Assembly: GCA_903885415.1 (NCBI GenBank)
Contig: CAISIP010000181.1
Location: 1 to 11,975, forward strand
Length of the DNA: 11,975 nucleotides
From: an uncultured beta proteobacterium
GTDB taxonomy: Bacteria; Pseudomonadota; Gammaproteobacteria; Burkholderiales; Burkholderiaceae_C
Direction: 5' to 3'
The position numbers were made by a program, and so were the translations under genes. The notes beneath the pieces were generated by a model. It searched no databases and had not been told where the DNA came from. It was given only the letters and a program-made list of their open reading frames with translations. Numbering within the stretch: the first letter of the stretch is position 1; every line of letters starts with the position of its first letter. Below are positions 6,776 through 11,975 of the stretch, piece by piece.

Positions 6776-7759
6776 GTGCAGGCTGCCGACGATCGTCAGG
6801 AATTTGCCCCGCCGCCGGCTCGCGGGCGCGCCCGCGCGCTGGTTCTGGCCTTGCTAGCGCATGCGCTGCTGCTTGCGGCTCTGACTTGGGGCGTGCGTTG
6901 GAAGCAAAGCACGACGCTCAGCGCAGAGGCAGAACTGTGGTCCGCTGTTCCCCAAGCAGCGGCACCGCCTGCACCGCCGCAAGCCAGCCCGCAAGCGCCT
7001 GTGCCTGCGCTACCGGTTCCGGCTGTGCCTGTGCCTGTTCCTGTGCCTGTGGCGCCCCCAGCACCCACACCTGCGCCGCCCAAGGCGGCGGAGCCCGACA
7101 TCGCGCTGGAGCGCGAAAAGGCGCGTATCAAAAAGGAGAAGCAACAGGCAGCACTCAAACTCGAGCAGAAAAAGCGCGAGCTGGAGAAGCAGCGCGAGCT
7201 TGAAAAACAGGCGGCACTGGAAAAGCAACAGGCGCTGGTGAAACAGAAGGCCGCAGAGGAAGCGAAACGACAGGCGGCCGTCAAGAAGCAGGAGGAGGCG
7301 CAGGCCCGGCGCGAGGCAACCGAACTCGAGGCACAGCGCCAGGCCAACCTCAAGCGCGTACAGGCGATGGCGGGCAGCGCACCGGCCGCTTCGGCTGCAG
7401 CGACTGCAACGCCACCGAGGCCCGCTGCTGCTGCGTCTGCGGTCGGCAATGCATCGGGTTCATCCGGAACGGCGGCCCAAAGTTCCGGGCCGTCAGCGTC
7501 CTACGCAGGGCGCGTCAGCGCACGAGTCAAACCGAATATCGTTTTCACCGACGATATTTCGAGCAATGCGGGCGCTGAGGTCGAGGTGAGCGCTGCGCCC
7601 GACGGCAGAATCACCGGCAGCAAGCTGACCAAGAGCAGCGGCAGCAAAGCCTGGGACGATGCGGTGCTCAAAGCGATTGCGAAGACCGAGATACTGCCGC
7701 GCGATGTCGACGGCCGGGTTCCGCCGCTGCTGCTCATCACATTCAGGCCGCGCGAGTGA
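6776..7759 (+). CDS. tolA: Tol-Pal system protein TolA
   Basis: TolA spans the periplasm, linking the TolQR motor to TolB/Pal at the outer membrane. The 327-residue layout is typical: a short cytoplasmic stretch, one membrane helix at about 20-40 containing H29, a proline-rich stretch (60-106, including an alternating Val-Pro run), a long Glu/Lys/Gln/Ala coiled coil (109-197), an Ala/Ser/Gly linker (198-241), and a globular C-terminal TolA/TonB-like domain (242-327, SYAGRVSARVKPNIVF to ITFRPRE). In the helix, alanine replaces the serine of the SxxxH motif found in E. coli TolA. The start is GTG at 6776, supported by distance from tolR and by the basic residues just before the helix. tolB and pal do not follow; dnaE converges from the other side 43 bp later. 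Confidence 0.92.
   Translation: MQAADDRQEFAPPPARGRARALVLALLAHALLLAALTWGVRWKQSTTLSAEAELWSAVPQAAAPPAPPQASPQAPVPALPVPAVPVPVPVPVAPPAPTPAPPKAAEPDIALEREKARIKKEKQQAALKLEQKKRELEKQRELEKQAALEKQQALVKQKAAEEAKRQAAVKKQEEAQARREATELEAQRQANLKRVQAMAGSAPAASAAATATPPRPAAAASAVGNASGSSGTAAQSSGPSASYAGRVSARVKPNIVFTDDISSNAGAEVEVSAAPDGRITGSKLTKSSGSKAWDDAVLKAIAKTEILPRDVDGRVPPLLLITFRPRE
7023..7052 (+). repeat. Five-copy hexamer tandem repeat (CTGTGC-type) inside tolA
   Basis: Five consecutive 6-bp units read CTGTGC, CTGTGC, CTGTTC, CTGTGC, CTGTGG. They encode alternating Val-Pro dipeptides in the proline-rich stretch of TolA. Because the unit is a multiple of three, gain or loss of copies would keep the frame and only lengthen or shorten the periplasmic linker. 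Confidence 0.8.
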
Positions 7760-7780
7760 GACCGGTGGCGCCAACGCGGG

Positions 7781-7793
7781 CCGCAAGCTGCGG
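7781..7793. terminator. Weak hairpin between convergent tolA and dnaE
   Basis: CCGCA-AGC-TGCGG is a perfect 5-bp stem with a 3-nt loop in the 43-bp gap between the two convergent stop codons. Its position would suit a bidirectional terminator, but there is no T-run on either side and the stem is short. It is recorded as the only visible candidate. Confidence 0.25.
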
Positions 7794-7802
7794 ACAGAGC
7801 CC

Positions 7803-10800
7803 TTACTCGTAGACGATCGCCGCCTGACCCTGGTCGGCCTGTGCGCGCCACTGCGCGAGCGCGGCGTCGGTGGGAAAGAAGCGCATCGCCTCGCTGAGCT
7901 GCAATTCAGCCATCGCGCCGGCGGCGTCGCCATGGCGCGTTACCAGCAAGCGCACACCCAGGCCGCGAACCAACTCACCCTGCTCGGTCTGCTCGACCTG
8001 CGCCGGAAAATCCTGCAGTATGCGCGCTACATCGGGCACACGGCCGTTGACCGCGACGCGCAGAAACTTGCCGAAGCGGCAGCGCGCCTGTTCGAGATCC
8101 CATATTTGTTGGACCGTCAACTGCATGCCTCCGGCAAAACGGTCGGGCTGCAGCTTGCCCATCACGATGATCAGTTGGTCGTCCTTGAGCAGGTTGCGAT
8201 GCGCATGGACCAGCGCCTCGTCGGCACGCGCTTCGATGACGCCCGACTTGTCGTCGAGCTTGAACAGCGCGAGCTTGCCGCGCTGGCCGTTAATCACGCG
8301 AAAGTCGCCAACGATTCCCGCCAACAACTGTGGTTCGCGGGTGTCGCTCAATTCGTCGATCCTGCGTTTGACAAAACGCCGCACCTCCAGGCTCACTTCA
8401 TCGAACAGGTGGCCCGACAGGTAAAAGCCCAGCGCGCTCTTCTCCAGCGTGAGCCGCTCACGAACGCCCCAGGGCAGGGCGTCGACCAGGTTGGGCTCCT
8501 GCGCGCTCGACCCATGCAAGTCGTCGTCGCCCATGTCAAACAGACCGACCTGATTGGCGTTGGCTTGCGCCGCATTGGCAAATTCGAAGGCCCGGTCGAC
8601 CGACGCCGTGAGCGCTGCGCGGTCGCGCTGCAAGGCGTCGAATGCGCCGGCCTTGATCAGCGCCTCCAGGCAGCGCTTGTTCAGCCGGGCCCGGTCTACC
8701 CGAACGCAAAAATCGAACAGGCTGGTGAAAGCACCGCCCTGCGCACGCGCCGCGACAATCGCCTCGATCGCCTGCTGCCCGGTGCCCTTGATCGCGCCTA
8801 GCCCGTAGCGGATGACCTTGTCCGACACCGGCTCGAAGCGGTGGGCGCCCCGATTGACATCGGGCGGCTCGAACTCCATGCCCATCCGGCGCGCGTCCTC
8901 GAACAGCAGGCGCAGCTTATCGGTGTCGTCCATTTCCACCGTCATGTTGGCGCAAAAGAATTCAGCCGTGAAATGCACCTTTAGCCATGCGGTGTGGTAA
9001 GCCAGCAGCGAATAGGCGGCAGCGTGCGACTTGTTGAAGCCGTAGCCCGCAAACTTTTCCATCAGGTCGAACACCTCGTCGGCCTTGACCTGGTCGATGC
9101 CATTTTTTGCTGCACCATCGCGGAAGACCTGGCGTTGCTCGGCCATCTCTTCGGGCTTTTTCTTTCCCATCGCTCGGCGAAGCATGTCGGCGGCGCCGAG
9201 CGAATAGCCGCCCAGTATCTGTGCCGTCTGCATCACCTGCTCCTGGTACACCATGATGCCGTAGGTCTCGGACAGCATCTCGGCGACCATGGGGTGCGGG
9301 TATTCGACCTCTTCCCGGCCGTTCTTGCGCGCCACGAAAGTCGGTATCAGGTCCATCGGGCCGGGCCGATATAGCGCGTTCAAGGCGATCAGGTCTTCCA
9401 GGCGCGAGGGCTTCGCATCGCGCAGCATGCCCTGCATGCCGCGCGATTCAAACTGGAATACCGCCTCGGTCTTCCCTTCAGAAAACAGCTTGTAGACGCT
9501 CGCGTCGTCAAGCGCCAAGTCCTCGAAAGCGAAGTCCTCTCGGCCCTTGTGCCGGCTTCGAATCAGAACCTTGGCGATCTCCAAAATTGTCAGTGTCGCC
9601 AGTCCCAGGAAGTCGAATTTCACCAGACCGACGGCTTCGACGTCGTCCTTGTCGTACTGGCTGACTGCGGACTCGCTGCCGGACTGCTGGTACAGCGGAC
9701 AAAAGTCGGTCAACTTGCCCGGGGCAATCAGCACGCCGCCGGCGTGCATGCCGACATTGCGCGTCAGACCCTCCAGCTTTTGCGCCAGCGCCAGCAGGGT
9801 CTTGACGTCGTCCTCCTTGGCGAGCCGTTCGGCCAGAACCGGCTCGGCCTTGATCGCGCCCTCGATCGTGATATGGGTGCCGGGCTTGTTGGGTATCAGC
9901 TTGCTGATGCTGTCGCAAAAGCTGTAGCTCATGTCGAGAACGCGTCCAACATCGCGGATCGCCGCACGCGCTGCCATGGTGCCGAAGGTCACGATCTGGC
10001 TGACTGCCTCACGGCCATACTTGAGCTTGACATAGTCGATCACCCGGTCGCGGTTGGCCTGGCAGAAATCGATGTCGAAGTCGGGCATCGACACCCGCTC
10101 GGGGTTGAGGAAACGCTCAAACAGCAGGTTGTACTGCAAAGGGTCGAGGTCGGTGATGTTCAACGAATAGGCCACCAGCGAACCCGCGCCCGAGCCTCGC
10201 CCGGGGCCGACCGGGCAGCCGTTCTTCTTGGCCCAGTTGATGAAGTCGCCGACTATCAGGAAATAGCCTGGAAAACCCATCTTCAGGATCGTCGCCATCT
10301 CGAACTCGAGCCGATCCTCATAGCGCGCCCGTTCGCGCTCACGCGCTTGCGGATCGGGGTACAGGTGCGCCAGACGCGCCTTGAGCCCCTCGTGGGATGC
10401 GTGGCGGAAATACGCATCCGGCCCCATCTTCTTGCCATCGACCAGCGGCGTGGGAAATTCCGGCAGTTGCGGCTTTCCCAGCACCAGCGTCAGGTTACAG
10501 CGCTTGGCAATTTCCAGCGTATGGGTCAGCGCACTCGGCAGATCGGCAAAAAGCGCCTGCATTTGCTGCGTCGACTTGAAGTATTGCTCCCGGGTGAAGC
10601 GGCGCAGCCGCCGTTGGTCTCCCAGCATCTCGCCGTCGGCGATACACACCCGCGCCTCATGCGCCTCGTAATCATCCGGGCCGGTGAATTGCACCGGATG
10701 CGTCGCCACCACCGGCAAGTGCATGCGCGCAGCAAGCTGTACAGCGGCCGCCACATGGCGCTCATCGTCTGCCCGGCCTGCGCGTTGCAGTTCGATGTAA

Positions 10801-11288
10801 AAACGGTGCGGGAACAGGTTCGCCAAGCGCAGCGCGATGTCGTGCGCTCGAGCGCTGTCGCCCTGCATCAGCGCCTGCCCCACTGCGCCTGCCTGCGCTC
10901 CCGACAAGACAATCAATCCGGCGCCGAGTTCGCCGAGCCAGTCCCATTGCACCGCTGGCTGGCCACGCGCCGCGTTTTGCGTATAAGCACGCGCCAGCAG
11001 CTCGGACAGATTCAGGTAGCCCTGCTGGTTTTGCACCAGCAGCAGCATGCGCGATGGGGTCGCCGCGTCGCCCCCGAGCCCCTCGGTGACGATTTCGGCG
11101 CCAATCAGTGGCTTGACGCCGGCGCCGCGCGCTGCCTTGTAAAACTTGATCGCGCCAAACAGGTTGTTGAGATCGGTAATAGCCAGCGCCGGCTGCGCGT
11201 CGGCGGCCGACGCGGCGACCACCTGGTCAATGCGATTGGTGCCGTCGACGACGGAAAATTCAGTATGCAGGCGCAGGTGGACAAACAT
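7803..11288 (-). CDS. dnaE: DNA polymerase III alpha subunit (replicative polymerase)
   Basis: The catalytic subunit of the chromosomal replicase. From the ATG at 11288 it is 1161 residues, the normal DnaE1 length. In order: PHP domain (FVHLRLHTEFSVVDG, about 2-270), the palm and nucleotide region (GPGRGSGAGS 361-370), catalytic aspartates D403 and D405 in PDFDIDF, the third D559 in VKFDFLG, and NVGMHAGG near 511-518. These are followed by a helix-hairpin-helix (GAIKGTGQQAIEAIV, 831-845), a strong internal beta-clamp motif QVGLF (913-917), an OB fold (about 988-1060) and the tau-binding tail. A second ATG at 11297 would add three residues. The frame stays open to 11627, but those upstream codons have no DnaE character and lie antisense to the phage-like genes. 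No clear ribosome binding site. Gene intact; convergent with tolA. Confidence 0.96.
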   Translation of the reverse strand: MFVHLRLHTEFSVVDGTNRIDQVVAASAADAQPALAITDLNNLFGAIKFYKAARGAGVKPLIGAEIVTEGLGGDAATPSRMLLLVQNQQGYLNLSELLARAYTQNAARGQPAVQWDWLGELGAGLIVLSGAQAGAVGQALMQGDSARAHDIALRLANLFPHRFYIELQRAGRADDERHVAAAVQLAARMHLPVVATHPVQFTGPDDYEAHEARVCIADGEMLGDQRRLRRFTREQYFKSTQQMQALFADLPSALTHTLEIAKRCNLTLVLGKPQLPEFPTPLVDGKKMGPDAYFRHASHEGLKARLAHLYPDPQARERERARYEDRLEFEMATILKMGFPGYFLIVGDFINWAKKNGCPVGPGRGSGAGSLVAYSLNITDLDPLQYNLLFERFLNPERVSMPDFDIDFCQANRDRVIDYVKLKYGREAVSQIVTFGTMAARAAIRDVGRVLDMSYSFCDSISKLIPNKPGTHITIEGAIKAEPVLAERLAKEDDVKTLLALAQKLEGLTRNVGMHAGGVLIAPGKLTDFCPLYQQSGSESAVSQYDKDDVEAVGLVKFDFLGLATLTILEIAKVLIRSRHKGREDFAFEDLALDDASVYKLFSEGKTEAVFQFESRGMQGMLRDAKPSRLEDLIALNALYRPGPMDLIPTFVARKNGREEVEYPHPMVAEMLSETYGIMVYQEQVMQTAQILGGYSLGAADMLRRAMGKKKPEEMAEQRQVFRDGAAKNGIDQVKADEVFDLMEKFAGYGFNKSHAAAYSLLAYHTAWLKVHFTAEFFCANMTVEMDDTDKLRLLFEDARRMGMEFEPPDVNRGAHRFEPVSDKVIRYGLGAIKGTGQQAIEAIVAARAQGGAFTSLFDFCVRVDRARLNKRCLEALIKAGAFDALQRDRAALTASVDRAFEFANAAQANANQVGLFDMGDDDLHGSSAQEPNLVDALPWGVRERLTLEKSALGFYLSGHLFDEVSLEVRRFVKRRIDELSDTREPQLLAGIVGDFRVINGQRGKLALFKLDDKSGVIEARADEALVHAHRNLLKDDQLIIVMGKLQPDRFAGGMQLTVQQIWDLEQARCRFGKFLRVAVNGRVPDVARILQDFPAQVEQTEQGELVRGLGVRLLVTRHGDAAGAMAELQLSEAMRFFPTDAALAQWRAQADQGQAAIVYE

Positions 11289-11297
11289 GCGCTGCAT

Positions 11298-11347
11298 TGT
11301 AGTTTTAGCTGCGATGAACAAGCCCTTCTGTCCGTCTTTTATCCGTG
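11298..11347. promoter_or_regulatory. dnaE upstream region and junction with phage-like DNA
   Basis: This short stretch separates the dnaE start (leftward) from the phage-like ORF (rightward). On the minus strand, TAAAAC at 11307-11302 is a possible -10 for dnaE, so close that the message would be nearly leaderless from the ATG at 11297; no clear -35 is seen. I found no tRNA end, direct repeat pair or integrase to mark an attachment site, though the other element end is outside the window. This is where chromosomal gene content stops. Confidence 0.35.
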
Positions 11348-11506
11348 GTGCGCCTGTTGGCCAGAGTGCGTGAAGGCGTCTACTACCCTGTGGAGCTAGT
11401 TTCTGAGGCCTTGGCCATGACGGGTGACAGGGACTATGACTACCAGGTGCCACCGGCAGACATGATTGATTTTGTGCAGAACTTACGCAGAGCGGGGCAG
11501 CTATGA
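11348..11506 (+). CDS. Small phage-type ORF of unknown function, possibly truncated at its start
   Basis: A reading frame open from 11318 to the TGA at 11504-11506 encodes, from the GTG at 11348, about 52 residues: MRLLARVREGVYYPVELV at the start, then SEALAMTGDRDYDYQ, ending NLRRAGQL. The C-terminal part looks like a genuine soluble protein: amphipathic helices, mixed charge and no low-complexity bias. Its stop overlaps the next gene's start by ATGA (11503-11506), a common arrangement in phage operons. The start is uncertain. GTG at 11345 or 11366 is also possible, and none has a recognisable ribosome binding site, so the true N-terminus may have been lost at the junction with dnaE upstream DNA. 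I do not recognise the family. Confidence 0.55.
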   Translation: MRLLARVREGVYYPVELVSEALAMTGDRDYDYQVPPADMIDFVQNLRRAGQL

Positions 11507-11973
11507 GCGAAACAATACTAGCGATTGATTTGGGCACCACGACAGGCTGGGCGTGCCGGCCACTGCATGGCCCGATTGCATACGGGTATGCCACATTCAA
11601 GCCTGGCAGGTACGAGGGTGGCGGCATGCGCTACCTACGCTTTAAGCAGTGGTTGACTGAGTTGAAGGGCACGGTCGGTGGCGAGATCCAATCCATCTAC
11701 TTTGAGGAGGTGCGCCGGCATGCGAGCACAGACTCTGCCCATGTTTACGGTGGCTTGATGGCCACGCTCACCAGCTGGTGTGAGCACCACAAGATCCCAT
11801 ACCAAGGCGTGCCTGTGGGCACCATCAAGAAACATGCAACTGGAAAGGGCAACGCGAGCAAAGACGACATGATCGCTGCCATGGCCGGCATGGGCTACCA
11901 GGTAACAGACGACAACGTAGCAGACGCGCTGGCGCTGCTGCACTGGGCACTATCGGAGGTGGACAATGCTTGA
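11503..11973 (+). CDS. Phage-type RuvC-like Holliday junction resolvase
   Basis: A 156-residue protein of the RNase H-like fold with the RuvC layout. Strand 1 is ILAIDLGTTTGW with the first acidic residue D9. Strand 4 is IYFEEV with E68 or E69. A basic segment is rich in lysines (KKHATGKGNASKDDM, about 109-123). The C-terminal helix carries DDNVADALALL, with D141 and D136/D137 as candidate metal ligands; N138 stands where E. coli RuvC has D138. Such proteins are common in phage and prophage replication/recombination modules, where they resolve branched DNA before packaging. It is not the housekeeping ruvC, which normally sits with ruvA and ruvB. It is probably co-translated with the small ORF before it (ATGA overlap), and a further gene starts inside its 3' end. 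Activity on junctions is inferred from family, not shown. Confidence 0.85.
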   Translation: MSETILAIDLGTTTGWACRPLHGPIAYGYATFKPGRYEGGGMRYLRFKQWLTELKGTVGGEIQSIYFEEVRRHASTDSAHVYGGLMATLTSWCEHHKIPYQGVPVGTIKKHATGKGNASKDDMIAAMAGMGYQVTDDNVADALALLHWALSEVDNA

Positions 11974-11975
11974 GA
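11966..11975 (+). CDS. Start of a further phage-operon gene (cut by window end)
   Basis: An ATG at 11966-11968 overlaps the end of the resolvase gene in another frame and is preceded at 5-nt spacing by GGAGGT (11955-11960), the strongest Shine-Dalgarno sequence in this part of the window. Only three full codons (Met-Leu-Glu) are present, so nothing can be said about the product. It continues the tightly packed rightward arrangement. Confidence 0.5.

Noticed and set aside
7109..7400. Unusual Glu/Lys/Gln/Ala-rich repeat region as a possible novel repeat protein
   Set aside because: It is the ordinary coiled-coil domain II of TolA, flanked by the expected membrane helix and C-terminal domain.
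5637..7759. ExbB-ExbD-TonB iron-uptake motor instead of TolQRA
   Set aside because: The TolQ-type MHAF and VAPGIAEAL segments, the 230-residue length, the TolR-type basic start and the long coiled coil of the third protein all favour Tol; no TonB-dependent receptor is nearby.
9549..11399. A 616-codon open frame on the plus strand across dnaE, and a 380-codon one at 7659-8801
   Set aside because: Both are antisense to dnaE, which is intact and strongly conserved. Long antisense frames are common in GC-rich coding DNA, and the translations show no family motif.
11289..11627. N-terminal extension of dnaE up to 11627 (about 113 extra residues)
   Set aside because: The extension has no DnaE homology, lies antisense to the small phage-like ORF and the resolvase, and the family N-terminus MFVHLRLHTEFS begins at 11288.
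1..11975. tRNA or rRNA genes, CRISPR arrays, insertion sequences
   Set aside because: I saw no cloverleaf-like sequence with a CCA-type end, no regularly spaced direct repeats, and no transposase or terminal inverted repeats on either strand.

Overview
The window looks like about 11.3 kb of ordinary chromosome from a GC-rich betaproteobacterium, followed by about 0.65 kb of phage-like DNA. The likely group is Burkholderiales, and the DnaE N-terminus suggests a Comamonadaceae-like member. This placement is inference from gene order and protein sequence; no rRNA is present.

Left edge: a truncated minus-strand gene (positions 1-166) encodes the N-terminus of a type IV minor pilin of the PilV type. 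A 198-bp intergenic stretch separates it from a divergent plus-strand block.

Positions 365-4352 are a riboflavin operon: ribD, ribE, ribBX, ribH, then nusB. Spacing is tight, with 4-bp ATGA overlaps at ribE/ribBX and ribH/nusB. The ribBX product has an intact DHBP synthase half, but its GTP-cyclohydrolase-II-like half lacks all three zinc cysteines, so the pathway's first step must be encoded elsewhere. A class I/II PLP aminotransferase follows (4364-5557), then tolQ, tolR and tolA (5637-7759), the inner-membrane motor of the Tol-Pal envelope system. tolB and pal do not follow.

Positions 7803-11288 (minus strand, convergent with tolA) encode a full-length replicative DNA polymerase III alpha subunit, DnaE.

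Right edge: just upstream of dnaE the content changes. A small ORF of unknown function (candidate 11348-11506) overlaps a phage-type RuvC-like Holliday junction resolvase (11503-11973). That gene in turn overlaps the start of a third gene cut by the window end. GC is about 58% by hand count over 11341-11940, lower than most of the chromosomal part. The boundary near 11298-11348 is either the edge of an integrated element or an assembly join.

I saw no clearly undescribed system. The points most worth checking are the dnaE/phage boundary, the unknown small ORF, the degenerate GCHII half of RibBX, and promoter-like motifs lying very close to start codons.
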